Part shown: positions 1 through 9,076 of the stretch, piece after piece | Layout of the letters: every line of letters starts with the position of its first letter | Position numbering within the stretch: position 1 is the stretch's first letter | DNA from: Roseibium aestuarii | Lineage (GTDB): Bacteria > Pseudomonadota > Alphaproteobacteria > Rhizobiales > Stappiaceae | NCBI RefSeq assembly: GCF_008477545.1 | Contig: NZ_VORA01000001.1 | Coordinates: 806,001-870,000 of the forward strand | Length of the DNA stretch: 64,000 bases | Direction of reading: 5' to 3' | Made by a program: the position numbers and the translations under genes | Notes under the pieces: generated by a model | The model's database searches: none | What the model was told of the DNA's origin: nothing | Seen by the model: only the letters and a program-made list of their open reading frames with translations

Positions 1-17
1 ATCCTTGAGGTCTGAGC

Positions 18-2438
18 CTAGCCGTGGGCGCCGAGCTCCTTGGCGGCCTTCCAGATGCGCCAGGCATCGTGCGGCATCTGGATGTGGGTCGAGCCCAGGA
101 AGCCGAAGGCGTCGTTGACCGCATTGGAGAAGGCTGGCACGCCGCCCACATTCGGGCTTTCGCCCACCCCCTTGGCCCCGATCGGGTGATGCGGGCTCGG
201 GGTCACCGTGTGGTCGGTTTCCCAGTGCGGCGTCTCGACGGCGGTGGGAATGAAGAAGTCCATGAAGGACGCCCCCAGCACGTTGCCCATCTCGTCGTAG
301 CGGATCTCCTGACCCATCGCGATGGCGAAGGCTTCCGTCAGTCCGCCATGCACCTGACCCTCGATGATCATCGGGTTGATGCGGGTGCCGCAGTCATCCA
401 GCGCGTAGAAGCGGCGGATCTTGGCGACACCCGTGTCCACGTCGATGTCCATGACGCAGAAATAGGCGCCGAACGGATAGGTCATGTTGGGCGGATCGTA
501 GTAGCTCACCGCTTCCAGCCCCGGTTCCAGATTGGGGGGCGGGGCGTTGTAGGCGGCCCAGGCGATCTCTTTCATGGACTTGCGCAGGCCCGGATTGCCC
601 TTCACCTGGAACCCGTCCACGTCCCATTCGAGATCGTATTCGGACACTTCCAGCATGTGCGCAGCGATCATCTGCGCCTTGTTGCGGATCTTGCGCGCGG
701 CGAGCGCGATGGCGGCACCGGCCACCGGCGTGGAGCGGGAGCCATAGGTGCCAAGACCATAGGGCGCCGTGTCCGTGTTGCCTTCCTCCACCATGATGTC
801 GGCGGCGGGAATGCCGATTTCCGTCGCGATGATCTGGGCCCAGGTGGTCTCGTGACCCTGACCCTGGCTCTTGGAGCCCATGCGCGAGATCACGGATCCG
901 GTAGGATGGACGCGGATTTCCGCGCTGTCGAACATGGCGACACCCAGGATGTCGCAGTTCTTGGACGGTCCCGCCCCGACGATTTCGGTGAAGAAGCACA
1001 CGCCGATCCCCATGATCTCCCGGGTCTCGCCGCGCTTGAAGGCTTCCTGCCTGGCCTTCTGCTCCTCGCGCAGGCTGCGGTAGCCGATGGTGTCCATCGC
1101 CTTCTGCATGGCCGTGTGATAGTCGCCGCTGTCATATTCCCAGCCGAGCGCCGAGTGATAGGGGAACTGTTCCGGCCGGATGAAATTCTTCATCCGCAGA
1201 TCCGCCGGATCCATGCCGAGCTTCTTGGCCAGGATGTCCATGCCCCGCTCGATGCAATAGGCGGCTTCCGTCACCCGGAACGAGCAGCGATAGGCGACCC
1301 CGCCCGGAGCCTTGTTGGTATAGACCCCGTCCACCGACAGGTGGGCGGTCGGGAAGTCGTAGGACCCGGTGACGATGTTCATGAAGCCGGCCGGCCACTT
1401 GGACGGGTCGGCGCAGGCGTCGAAACCGCCATGGTCGGCGAGCACGTGAACGCGCAGGCTAGTGACCGTGCCGTCCTTCTTGGCGGCGATTTCCGTCGTC
1501 ATGTGATAGTCGCGGGCAAAGGACGTGGTGGAGAGGTTCTCCATCCGGTCTTCCACCCACTTCACCGGCTGGCCGGTGACGATGGTCGCCACGATGGCGC
1601 AGATATAGCCCGGATAGGCGCCCACCTTGTTGCCGAAGCCGCCGCCGATGTCCGGAGCGATCACGTGGATCTTGTGTTCCGGGATCGTGGAGAGCAGGGA
1701 GGCCACCGTGCGGATGACGTGCGGCGCCTGGAAGGTGCCCCAAACCGTCAGCTCGCCCGACACCTTGTCCATCGAGGCAACGCACTGGCAGGTTTCCAGC
1801 GGCGAGGGATGGGTGCGGTGATAGGAGATCATCTCCTTGATCGACACTTCGGCCTCGGCAAAGGCCCGGTCGGTCTCTTCCCGGTCGCCCACCGACCAGT
1901 TGAAGATGTGGTTGTGGTGGTTGCGCGGGCCGTGGGCGCCCTCGGTCTTGCCTGCCAGATCCTCACGCAGGACAGGCGCATCCGCGTCCATCGCCTTGAA
2001 GGGATCGACGAGAACGGGAAGCTCCTCGTAGTCCACCTCGACCAGCTGGATCGCGTCATCGGCGATATAGCGGTTCTCCGCGATCACGAAGGCCACTTCC
2101 TGGTTCTGGTAGAGCACCTTGCCGTCGGCGAGCACCATCTGCACGTCACCGGCCAGCGTCGGCATCCAGGCGAGGTTCACGCCCTTCAGGTCTTCCGCCG
2201 TCAGCACCGCCACCACGCCCGGCAGCTCCAGTGCCTTGCTGGCATCGATGCGCGTGACCTTGGCATGGGCATAGGGCGAGCGGACGAAGTCGCCGAAGAG
2301 CATGCCGTTCAGCTTCAGGTCGTCGACGTAATTGCCCTTGCCCTGGGTGAAGCGGATGTCCTCGACGCGCTTGCGCTTGCAGCCCATGCCTTCAAGGGCG
2401 GCTTCACGCTGTTCGCGAGTGGGGGTCATGTCGTTCAT
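18..2438 (-). CDS. coxL: CO dehydrogenase large subunit, form I (CoxL)
   Basis: Molybdenum-copper catalytic subunit of aerobic carbon monoxide dehydrogenase (CO + H2O to CO2 + 2 H+ + 2 e-). The 806-residue product has the form I active-site loop AYRCSFR at residues 382-388, with Cys385 the expected ligand of the Mo-S-Cu centre. It also has the GGGFGN molybdopterin motif (about 265-270) and [10 protein letters not shown] near the C terminus, carrying the catalytic Glu. Form II relatives have AYRGAGR instead, so this is a true CO oxidiser by motif. The ATG at 2438 was chosen because AGGAGG lies 8 nt upstream and it overlaps the coxS stop as ATGA. A longer frame to 2633 would run through coxS. 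The order M-S-L is typical of form I operons. AAGGA at the window edge suggests that another cox gene follows. Confidence 0.97.
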   Translation of the reverse strand: MNDMTPTREQREAALEGMGCKRKRVEDIRFTQGKGNYVDDLKLNGMLFGDFVRSPYAHAKVTRIDASKALELPGVVAVLTAEDLKGVNLAWMPTLAGDVQMVLADGKVLYQNQEVAFVIAENRYIADDAIQLVEVDYEELPVLVDPFKAMDADAPVLREDLAGKTEGAHGPRNHHNHIFNWSVGDREETDRAFAEAEVSIKEMISYHRTHPSPLETCQCVASMDKVSGELTVWGTFQAPHVIRTVASLLSTIPEHKIHVIAPDIGGGFGNKVGAYPGYICAIVATIVTGQPVKWVEDRMENLSTTSFARDYHMTTEIAAKKDGTVTSLRVHVLADHGGFDACADPSKWPAGFMNIVTGSYDFPTAHLSVDGVYTNKAPGGVAYRCSFRVTEAAYCIERGMDILAKKLGMDPADLRMKNFIRPEQFPYHSALGWEYDSGDYHTAMQKAMDTIGYRSLREEQKARQEAFKRGETREIMGIGVCFFTEIVGAGPSKNCDILGVAMFDSAEIRVHPTGSVISRMGSKSQGQGHETTWAQIIATEIGIPAADIMVEEGNTDTAPYGLGTYGSRSTPVAGAAIALAARKIRNKAQMIAAHMLEVSEYDLEWDVDGFQVKGNPGLRKSMKEIAWAAYNAPPPNLEPGLEAVSYYDPPNMTYPFGAYFCVMDIDVDTGVAKIRRFYALDDCGTRINPMIIEGQVHGGLTEAFAIAMGQEIRYDEMGNVLGASFMDFFIPTAVETPHWETDHTVTPSPHHPIGAKGVGESPNVGGVPAFSNAVNDAFGFLGSTHIQMPHDAWRIWKAAKELGAHG

Positions 2439-2944
2439 TCTGCGGCCTCCTGAAACTCGCGGCCCTGCAGCTTGGCGGCTGCATACTGGATCGCTTTGAC
2501 GATGTTCTGGTAGCCGGTGCAGCGGCACAGGTTGCCGGCGATGCCGAAGCGGATTTCCTCTTCGGTCGGGTTCGGATTTTCCTGCAGCAGCCGGTGCGCG
2601 CGGGTGATCATGCCCGGCGTGCAGAAGCCGCACTGCAGGCCATGCATCTGGCGGAAGCCTTCCTGCAGGGCCGAAAGGGTGCCATCCGCATTGGCCATGC
2701 CCTCGATCGTGGTGATCTGGGCCCCGTTGGCCTGAACCGCGAACAGCGTGCAGGCCTTGATGGACTTGCCGTCCAGATCAACGGTGCAGGCCCCGCAATG
2801 GGAGGTCTCGCAGCCGATGTGCGGCCCGGTGATGTTTAGGTCTTCCCGCAGGAAGTGGATCAGAAGCGTGCGCGGATCCACGAACCGCTGCACCTTCTTG
2901 CCGTTGACGGTCATGGTCACCGGCATCTGGTCGATGTCGCTCAT
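2435..2944 (-). CDS. coxS: CO dehydrogenase small iron-sulfur subunit (CoxS)
   Basis: This 169-residue electron-transfer subunit carries two [2Fe-2S] clusters, which pass electrons from the molybdenum site of CoxL to FAD in CoxM. The N-terminal plant-ferredoxin-like half shows [13 protein letters not shown] followed by KAC. The C-terminal half shows CGFCTPG and LCRCTGYQ, giving all eight Cys ligands. ATG 2944 is preceded by GGAGGAG. The stop overlaps the coxL start by 4 bp and 13 bp separate it from coxM, so the three subunits are translationally linked. Relatives act in xanthine dehydrogenases, but the form I CoxL next door fixes the assignment. Confidence 0.96.
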   Translation of the reverse strand: MSDIDQMPVTMTVNGKKVQRFVDPRTLLIHFLREDLNITGPHIGCETSHCGACTVDLDGKSIKACTLFAVQANGAQITTIEGMANADGTLSALQEGFRQMHGLQCGFCTPGMITRAHRLLQENPNPTEEEIRFGIAGNLCRCTGYQNIVKAIQYAAAKLQGREFQEAAE

Positions 2945-2957
2945 GAAATCTCCTCCC

Positions 2958-3824
2958 TCAGGATCCGGCGCGCTCGAAGGCGCGCGCCAGCGCGCGGTGC
3001 ACCATGACGCCCGCCATCTTGGTGCGGTATTCGGCCGGTCCCCGGCCGTCGGCGGCCGGGTTGGTGATGGCTTCTGCTGCTGCGACCGCCCGGTCGACCG
3101 TCGCCGCATCCAGGCCGGATCCGGTGACGATCTCGGCGGCCTCCGAGGCCAGCAGCGGCGTGTCGCCCACATTCGTCAGCGCAATGGAGCAGCCGGTGAC
3201 GGTCGAGCCGTCGCGGGTCAGGATCACGGCAGCGGCCGCCGTGGCATAGTCGCCGACCTTGCGCTTCAGCTTTTCATAGGCAAAGCCGTGGCCGGCGGCG
3301 GGCACCGGGATGCGGATGGCCGTGACCAGCTCGTCCGGGGCCAGGGCGGTGAAATAGGCGGCCTCGTAGAAGTCGCGGGCCGCGATCTCGCGCTCGCCGC
3401 CATTCCCGGCGGCCAGATAGGTGGCATTCAGGCACTGCATCAGCGCCGGCATGTCATTGCCCGGGTCACCATTGGCCACGTTGCCCCCAAGGGTGCCCAT
3501 GTAGCGGATCTGCGGATCGGCAATGAGCAGGGAGGTTTCCCGGATGATCGGCAGCTTTGCCGCCAGAAGCTCGGAGGCGATCAGCTCGTGCTGGGTCGTC
3601 ATCGCGCCGATGACGACGCTGCCGCCCTCGTCCCGGATCCCCTTGAGGTCGGCCACGCCGCTCAGGTCGATCAGGTGTTCGGGGGCCGCCATGCGCAGCT
3701 TCATCATGGGGATCAGGCTGTGGCCACCGGCAAGAGGCCGCGCCTCGTCCCCATGGCTGGCCAGGATCGCCAGGGCTTCCGCCACGGACGATGGCCGGTG
3801 ATAGATGAATTCTCCGGGAATCAC
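2958..3824 (-). CDS. coxM: CO dehydrogenase FAD-binding medium subunit (CoxM)
   Basis: FAD-binding subunit of CO dehydrogenase, 288 residues, the usual length for CoxM. The two FAD-contact motifs are visible: AGGHS near residue 33 and [14 protein letters not shown] near residue 110. Electrons leave the enzyme here towards quinones. The start is a GTG at 3824 with GGAGGAG upstream. The frame stays open far upstream of that point but has no family similarity there. It is the first gene of the M-S-L operon, and 832 bp separate it from the regulator gene coxC. Confidence 0.95.
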   Translation of the reverse strand: MIPGEFIYHRPSSVAEALAILASHGDEARPLAGGHSLIPMMKLRMAAPEHLIDLSGVADLKGIRDEGGSVVIGAMTTQHELIASELLAAKLPIIRETSLLIADPQIRYMGTLGGNVANGDPGNDMPALMQCLNATYLAAGNGGEREIAARDFYEAAYFTALAPDELVTAIRIPVPAAGHGFAYEKLKRKVGDYATAAAAVILTRDGSTVTGCSIALTNVGDTPLLASEAAEIVTGSGLDAATVDRAVAAAEAITNPAADGRGPAEYRTKMAGVMVHRALARAFERAGS

Positions 3825-4656
3825 GTCGTTCTCCTCCCTCGGTCGGTCCCATCGGGCCGCCGCCTCGAAACTGGACCGGGTCATCCGGACCGCTCGACTT
3901 CGGCCTGCCGTTCCTCTCGCCGCGACAGCGGAAGCGGACGGTCCGGGGCACCCTCGGAAGGGGGAAAAGGGACGCTTGGCCCAGAGGCGCCATGCCCTCC
4001 GCTGCCATGTTCCATGCCGGTCTCGCATCTCCCATGGCCCTGCAGGCAGGTCCACGACCGGCAATTTCTCCCAGGGCCCCTCGCGGATGCCCCCTCTTCC
4101 GGAGGCAGGTGTCCTCCGCGACGGTGGTCCGAACCAGGCGCTCTCGGCCGGATGGATCGGAACAGCAGGTCGGCGCGTCCTCCACGACGCCCGACACATC
4201 CATGCTCGGGAAGAGTGCAGTGCACAGACAATCGTCCCTGCACGGAGAACCGGAAAATTGCACGGATGACGGCCTTTTGCGCATGAATTACGACAGAGAT
4301 ACTGACGTATTTCGAGGCTGATCCGGGCCCTCAAGGCTTTGGCTTAAGGCGGAAAGACATCTTAAAATCTGCAGGTTAGGGGCGTATTGCCGGTTTTTCG
4401 CCTCTCCGATGGCGTGCAGAGGCCAGATCAGACGTCAGGACTGAGACTGCCGCCGGGAACAGGGCGTCGGGGTGCTTCTGCTGCGCTGCGAAAGCACGTT
4501 TTGGTTGTATGCGGTCCGGCGGAGGGGGAACGTTCCAAGAAGCCATCGGAGGGGCCGGACGAGCAAGGGGGGGAGGGGGGCGGTGCCTGTCGGCCCCTGC
4601 CAAAGCTGCCTGAGATCCGCCCAGCTGACGGCTTTCCGCTATGACGGTTCGGGGCG
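3825..4656. other. Long non-coding gap between coxC and coxM
   Basis: No convincing coding frame is seen in these 832 bp. The stretch must hold the coxMSL promoter and leader unless transcription reads through from coxC. It contains an AT-richer patch around 4285-4375, the most promoter-like part, and a G-rich run at about 4567-4582 (runs of seven and six G split by a single A, on the plus strand). I could not identify a sigma-70 or sigma-54 box with confidence. Confidence 0.5.
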
Positions 4657-6033
4657 CTACTCGGCCGCTGAGGACACCGCAAGCGGGGTCTGCGGCTCAA
4701 GCTCCTGGCGTGCCGGTGCCGGGTCTCTCAGGGGAGTGCGCGCCGGGTCTGCAGCGGCCGGTGCGGAAGGGGCCGGGGGCGTTTCTTTTCCCTGACCTTG
4801 ACCTTGCTTCCGGTCCTGGCCCTGCCGGGCAAGCCGCGCTTTCACATGGGACCAGCGGGCACGGCTGACTGGCACTTGCAGGTTGTCGGCCGTGGCCATG
4901 ATGAGCAACCCGGCATCGCCCACCCGCCGGCATCCGGTCACCCGGTCCATGTTGACGATGTGGCTGCGATGCACCCGGCTGAAATGGCGCGGATCGAGCT
5001 TGGCCTCCACCTCGGTGATGTTGAGCGGGCAGAAGATCGTGCGCTGGCCGTCATGCAGCTGGGTGTAATGGGCGTCTGCCTGGATCGCGACCAGCTCCAG
5101 CGGGCTGATCTGCCCCTTCATCCCGTCACGCTCCACCGGCAGGGCGTGGCGGATGGCCCCGGTCCCGCTGCGCTGGGTGGGAGCGGCCTGCAGGCCGGCC
5201 GACCCGCGTGTGGCAACGGCCTCGCGGGCTGCGGATGGGGGCTCGGCAGGGGCGGTCATCTCTTCGGAAAGCTCGGCAGGGGTTGCCGCGTCAACAGCCG
5301 CTTCCTCCGCTTCATCCTGCGCGGGAACTAGGGTGAGCAGGAACAGGCCCGAGACGAGAAAGGCGACGCAAGCGACGATGATGGCCAGCGTTCCCGCACC
5401 CACGGCCGGGGCGGTGGCAAGGGCTGCGTCGGAAGCGGTCGCATCCGGCAGGGCGGTGATCTCCATGCCTGCCATGGCCGTGTAATGCATGGCTGCCACG
5501 GCGAGCGCCTGAACCACCGCCGAAACCACCAGCGGTGGCCGGCGCCCGGTCCCGAAGCTGAGCCAGAGCGCAAGTCCTGCCGCGTTGAAGGCCACAACGA
5601 AGGCCGTGAGCACCAGCGCCGGGTCGTGGGTCATCCGGGTCGAGCCATGCAGGGCATACATGCCCAGATAATGCATGATGCAGATGCCCGCGCCCATGAC
5701 CAGCGCCGAGGAGCCGAGCCGCAGGTGCGTCAGGCGTCCGTTGCTGGCCGCCAGCACCGCAACGCCCACGACCAGGACACAGACGAGGAAGGAGAGCAGG
5801 GTGGGCAGGACGAGAAAGTCGATGGCCACCGGCAACCGGGCGGCCAGCATCCCGACGAAATGCATGGACCAGATGGCAAGCGCCAGGGTCAGGGCCGCGC
5901 TCGCTAGAAGAAAGCGCCGCCGCGTGCGCGAGGCATCCACCACCTGAACCGCCAGGCTCAGGCCGACAAAACTGCCCTGAAATGCCACGATCAGGGAAAG
6001 TGCAACGAGCCAAGGCTCGTGCGCCACCATCAT
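4657..6033 (-). CDS. coxC: MHYT-LytTR membrane regulator (CoxC-like)
   Basis: Predicted membrane sensor and DNA-binding regulator of 458 residues. The N-terminal half has about seven hydrophobic segments with three MHYT-type repeats: MHFVGM, MHYLGM and MHYTAM. These are thought to bind copper and sense CO, O2 or NO. An Ala/Glu-rich linker follows (about 250-330), then a LytTR DNA-binding domain (LELVAIQADAHYTQL to HFSRVHRSHIVN). CoxC and CoxH of Oligotropha carboxidovorans have the same architecture, and coxC lies just before coxM there, as here. ATG 6033 has GGAGG 10 nt upstream; ATG 6030 is an alternative. A C-terminal Pro/Ala-rich tail of about 50 residues follows LytTR. The symbol rests on architecture and position. 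Confidence 0.85.
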   Translation of the reverse strand: MMVAHEPWLVALSLIVAFQGSFVGLSLAVQVVDASRTRRRFLLASAALTLALAIWSMHFVGMLAARLPVAIDFLVLPTLLSFLVCVLVVGVAVLAASNGRLTHLRLGSSALVMGAGICIMHYLGMYALHGSTRMTHDPALVLTAFVVAFNAAGLALWLSFGTGRRPPLVVSAVVQALAVAAMHYTAMAGMEITALPDATASDAALATAPAVGAGTLAIIVACVAFLVSGLFLLTLVPAQDEAEEAAVDAATPAELSEEMTAPAEPPSAAREAVATRGSAGLQAAPTQRSGTGAIRHALPVERDGMKGQISPLELVAIQADAHYTQLHDGQRTIFCPLNITEVEAKLDPRHFSRVHRSHIVNMDRVTGCRRVGDAGLLIMATADNLQVPVSRARWSHVKARLARQGQDRKQGQGQGKETPPAPSAPAAADPARTPLRDPAPARQELEPQTPLAVSSAAE

Positions 6034-6343
6034 CCGTGCCGATCCTCCCGAAAAACCGTTCCTCTCCCCAGGATCGGCTCTTGCGGGCGCATGATAGAAG
6101 AAACCTTCCGGCGCGGCAAATACCCAATGCCCCATCGTCACTTGCGATCGGTTGCGGGGGCGTTGCGGGGGGGCGTTGTGATGGGCAGCGTGCCCAGGTT
6201 CCGGCAGAAGGCCAGACCGGGCGGTCATCCCCTGCGCACCGCGTGATCCGCCCGCCTTGTCCTGCAACGCAGCGCTGGCTGTCGGCGCAAACAGAAAACG
6301 CCCGAAGGGGCGACCCTGCGAGCGTTCGAACATGAACTTCAGA
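6034..6343. other. Gene-free stretch between coxC and the island
   Basis: About 310 bp of chromosomal sequence upstream of coxC and abutting the 3' end of the tRNA-Pro fragment. No gene is seen. It presumably contains the coxC promoter. Confidence 0.4.
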
Positions 6344-6402
6344 AGAAAGAATGGTCGGAGTGAGAGGATTCGAACCTCCGACCCCCTCGTCCCGAACGAG
6401 GT
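6344..6402 (-). repeat. Left att copy: 3' fragment of tRNA-Pro
   Basis: Perfect 59-bp match to 31497-31555. It contains CCA, the acceptor 3' strand, the T arm, the variable loop and the anticodon stem-loop of tRNA-Pro(CGG). It diverges exactly at 6403, so no functional tRNA can form. This is the chromosomal half-site left after integration. Confidence 0.95.
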
Positions 6403-6461
6403 ATTCTCATCTTGAAAACCTTGAAAAACCTCAGTTTTTCGTATGCCTCATGGGCGATTGT

Positions 6462-7712
6462 TCACCCTTGTTCCGCCAGTTTCATTGGCATTTCATTGGC
6501 ATGTTGTCTGTCTGTTGTCTGCCGGTTTGCCCGTTCCGCCAGCTTGTTGGCAGCGGTCTTCTGGTAGTCTGGGTGATGGTGGGCATATCGCTTTTCGAGC
6601 ACTTCGAGGGACTTCCCGAGATAGCCGGCAGCCTCGGCAAGGTCCACGCCGTCCTGCATCATCCAGGTGGCGGCAGTATGCCGAAGGGTGTGCCGGACAA
6701 TCTTCTTGTCGATTGCCGCCAGGTCGACGACACGCTTGAACGATTTCTTGCAGTCTGGAGGCTTGCCATTGCACTCGACGACGTAGCGGGCACCCGCATC
6801 CCGCCATTCCTTCATCTCCTCAACCAGAGCCTTGGCGAGGGGAATGGTCGGCTTCCGCTTGTTCTTGAACTCGATTGCTCCCGGTGGACGGCGATAGAAC
6901 AGGCCGTTTTCGAGATCGACCCAGGGGCGTCCTTCTTCCCGGACAAAGCTTGCTTCGCATACGACCGAGCTGCGCGACCCGTTCATGACCGCGACGCGAA
7001 TGAATCTTTCGACATGAGCCAGGGGCCGCTTTGATGTGGAGACCTTCTGACCTTTGCGTAGGCCCTTATGGATTGTCTGTATCTCGGTTGTGTTGCGCGC
7101 AATCTGGCAAAGCAGCTCGACTTCTGCCTCCGTTAGCCACCCTTCGCGGCCTGGATTGGCAGGCGGAAGAAAGACGGTCACAGGTTCGCTCAGGATGCCG
7201 TCTGCCATGGCCAGCCTGATGGCCGCGCGCAAGTCTTCGAGTTCGCGCCTTGCACCAGCAGGTGTGGGCGTTCGCGAGGGGAACGCGATGGCCTGCTGGC
7301 GCATCCGGGTCTCGACATAGTCCTTGCAAGTGACCGAGGAAATATAATCGCAGCTCTCGTGCCCCCAGAACGTGGCGAGCTTTTCAACGCGCTGACCGAG
7401 CTCCCGGGGGCGGGCAATCTTGCGCCCCTATACTTCCAGGTAACGGGCGAGAACCTCGGCAATGAGGAGGTTCTCTGCCGTGCGCCGGCGTGTTGAACGG
7501 GTGGTTTCCTGGCGGCTTTTCTCCGCCAGGTATGCGTTCAGTGCTGCTTCAGCTCCAGCAGCATCGTCTGCAGTACATCCGGTGCTAAGTTGCTGCTTGC
7601 CGTCGAGGATGACCCAGGTCGCCGGCCGCTGCGGGCTGCCAGCTTTTGCCTTGCGGGCAGGTCGGAGCCACAAGCGGGCCGGTTTTGATGGGCGCGACAA
7701 TTCTCTCTCCAT
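6462..7712 (-). pseudogene. Tyrosine recombinase (island integrase), interrupted by in-frame TAG
   Basis: Integrase of the island, read from 7712 down to 6462. The N-terminal part (LWLRPARKAKAG, ATWVILDGKQQLSTG) resembles the start of rhizobial island integrases. The C-terminal catalytic part has HTLRHTAATWM and the terminal Tyr region LEKRYAHHHPDY. Between them, TAG at 7428-7430 follows RYLEV. The same frame then continues GRKIARPRELGQRVEKLATF through to the Met at 7304, so this is one nonsense change, not a frameshift. A fragment starting at 7304 would lack the DNA-binding N terminus. The gene overlaps the excisionase-like frame upstream. Its last codons contain the repeat pair at 6480-6501. 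Amber read-through or a base-call error could restore a protein of about 416 residues. Confidence 0.85.
6480..6501 (+). repeat. Left pair of 11-bp putative integrase arm sites
   Basis: TTTCATTGGCA occurs twice in tandem (6480-6490 and 6491-6501), 77 bp inside the left att copy and within the 3' end of the integrase gene. The same pair recurs at 31401-31423 near the right end. Arm-type recombinase sites are the likeliest explanation. Confidence 0.6.
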
Positions 7713-7969
7713 TCGGCGATATATCTGCGAGTGACCTTGATGTAGCGGCCATGGCGCTCGCACATGAGATCTCCACGGCTCACAGCGGAACGCAGCGTGG
7801 AGACTGTCACCCATCTGCTTTTGTGAGGAGGAGTGCCGCCAAGCTCGGGAAGATAAAGAGCCGTCTCGAGCGACATCGGGGTATCAAAATTTTCGGGATA
7901 AAATAGTTCTGGAATTTCGGAATTGGCGATTTTCAGTTGTTGGTCTTGTATTCTGTTTTGGTTCACCAT
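7538..7969 (-). CDS. Excisionase-like small DNA-binding protein
   Basis: Frame of 143 residues directly upstream of the integrase and overlapping its start. Residues 32-95 (MSLETALYLPELGG to YIKVTRRYIAEWRENC) look like the helix-turn-helix directionality factor commonly encoded before rhizobial island integrases: a serine/threonine-rich helix, then RxGDLxCERHGR and a wing. The Arg/Ser-rich remainder, from about residue 96, overlaps the integrase and may be poorly constrained. Start codons at 7969 or 7876 are both possible, and neither has a strong ribosome-binding site. About 250 bp of AT-rich non-coding DNA (7970-8221) lies upstream. Confidence 0.55.
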   Translation of the reverse strand: MVNQNRIQDQQLKIANSEIPELFYPENFDTPMSLETALYLPELGGTPPHKSRWVTVSTLRSAVSRGDLMCERHGRYIKVTRRYIAEWRENCRAHQNRPACGSDLPARQKLAARSGRRPGSSSTASSNLAPDVLQTMLLELKQH

Positions 7970-8221
7970 TAATCCATCAATCGGTAGTGATGATCGAGTA
8001 TGTGCCGGTTTTTTCAGTAATTGTAAGAAGAAAAATAATTAAAATTTTAAGTATTCCGCATTTTTTGGTTGCGAGTTCAATTTGGTGTTCCGTTTTTTAC
8101 TTGGAGACGCCGCGTTGAAGTGTTCCCGCAGTGGTTCGCGAAAAGCTCATTCCCCCAAATGCAGCCAGCCCCACCTCCCGATTCACGTCTTCAGATTTCC
8201 GATTCAAAACGGAACGGTGTT

Positions 8222-8590
8222 TTAAGATGTAACGGGGGGAGGACCATCTAGTAGAGCTTTTATTTCTGGTGGCGGAGTTGGGCGGATTTTCCGATTGAGT
8301 GTCCAGCCATCCTCAATGCGATCGGTGATGGCGTCGAAAGCTTTCTCGCATTGGATTGGGTCGTAACCGCGTTTTGACAGCTCTCTGATAGTCGCGTCTG
8401 CCAAAGAATTGAGGGCCTTCCAGTTCTCGGCTTTCAGGATCTGACTGACGAGATGATGAAAAAGAGTTTCTGAGATCACCTGGAAGTCAGGTCTTTTCAG
8501 GGCCCGTTGTTTTGCCCTGTATTCTGCTTGATACGCGGCTTTCCGCTTTGATTTGTGTCTTCTCGCTATTTCCGCCTGCGAAGTTCTCAT
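8222..8590 (-). CDS. Small basic hypothetical protein
   Basis: A 122-residue protein that I do not recognise. The first 35 residues are very basic (RRHKSKRKAAYQAEYRAKQR), suggesting nucleic-acid contact. The rest is a mixed helical region ending in a Pro-rich tail. AAAGGA lies 6 nt before the ATG, which supports translation. It sits in the AT-rich left part of the island between the excisionase-like and Xre genes. A regulator or a plasmid/phage accessory protein are both possible. Confidence 0.5.
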   Translation of the reverse strand: MRTSQAEIARRHKSKRKAAYQAEYRAKQRALKRPDFQVISETLFHHLVSQILKAENWKALNSLADATIRELSKRGYDPIQCEKAFDAITDRIEDGWTLNRKIRPTPPPEIKALLDGPPPVTS

Positions 8591-8753
8591 TGCTCATCCT
8601 TTTTCCTTGATGGTGCAATGAAAAACTGTCGGCGGAAAGAGGAAGGAACGGCGTTCTATCTTGAATCGGAAAACCAGGAGACTGAATCGCAATCCCGCAA
8701 TTTGTTCAAGGTTACAGGCAGGTTGCTCAAGGTTTTCGGCAATGGATCGAGTG

Positions 8754-8984
8754 TTATTTCTCGCCCTCGCGGAGGCCAATGCCTATGGCCCCGGACATCA
8801 GAAACTCGATGCCCGCATCCTCTATCGCCCGCTTGAGATCGTGAAGCGTTCGGTCATGGGGAACCGACTTTTCCAGCTCAAAAGAGGCAATCGCCCTTTT
8901 TGAAACCAGAGAAGCCTTTGACAGGTCCTCCTGGGACCAGCCGAGCCAGGCTCTCGCCGCACGGCACTGTTTTGCATTAATCAT
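8754..8984 (-). CDS. Xre-family helix-turn-helix regulator
   Basis: A 76-residue single-domain regulator. The helix-turn-helix spans about residues 7-60: ARAWLGWSQEDLSKASLVSK forms the two helices and RAIASFELE the recognition part, followed by LHDLKRAIEDAGIEF, typical of short Xre proteins. It is divergent from the nuclease-like gene at 9074. The 90-bp gap between them holds repeated AT-rich motifs, so it probably represses itself and that operon. It resembles control proteins of restriction-modification and toxin systems. Confidence 0.8.
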   Translation of the reverse strand: MINAKQCRAARAWLGWSQEDLSKASLVSKRAIASFELEKSVPHDRTLHDLKRAIEDAGIEFLMSGAIGIGLREGEK

Positions 8985-9014
8985 ATATTTACCATGATCT
9001 TCATCTTAACTTGC

Positions 9015-9076
9015 TAAATTGCATTAAAAATGCTCTTTTGCATCTGTCGTTAAATTGCAAAAAGGCATTAAAAATG
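9015..9076. promoter_or_regulatory. Repeated operator-like motifs in the Xre/nuclease divergent region
   Basis: TAAATTGCA occurs at 9015-9023 and 9051-9059, and GCATTAAAAATG at 9021-9032 and 9065-9076. The second GCATTAAAAATG ends on the start codon of the downstream gene. The region is much more AT-rich than its surroundings. Direct repeats between an Xre gene and its divergent partner are typical operators; binding by this Xre protein is inferred. Confidence 0.5.

Noticed and set aside
18-2438. Form II CoxL or another xanthine-dehydrogenase-family enzyme
   Set aside because: The active-site loop is AYRCSFR and not AYRGAGR, and the gene order is M-S-L.
24-2453. Long plus-strand frame opposite coxL
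   Set aside because: It is the antisense shadow of coxL; His/Gly/Arg-rich translation with no domain and no ribosome-binding site.
6462-7712. Frameshift as the cause of the split integrase
   Set aside because: The N- and C-terminal parts are in the same frame; only one TAG separates them.
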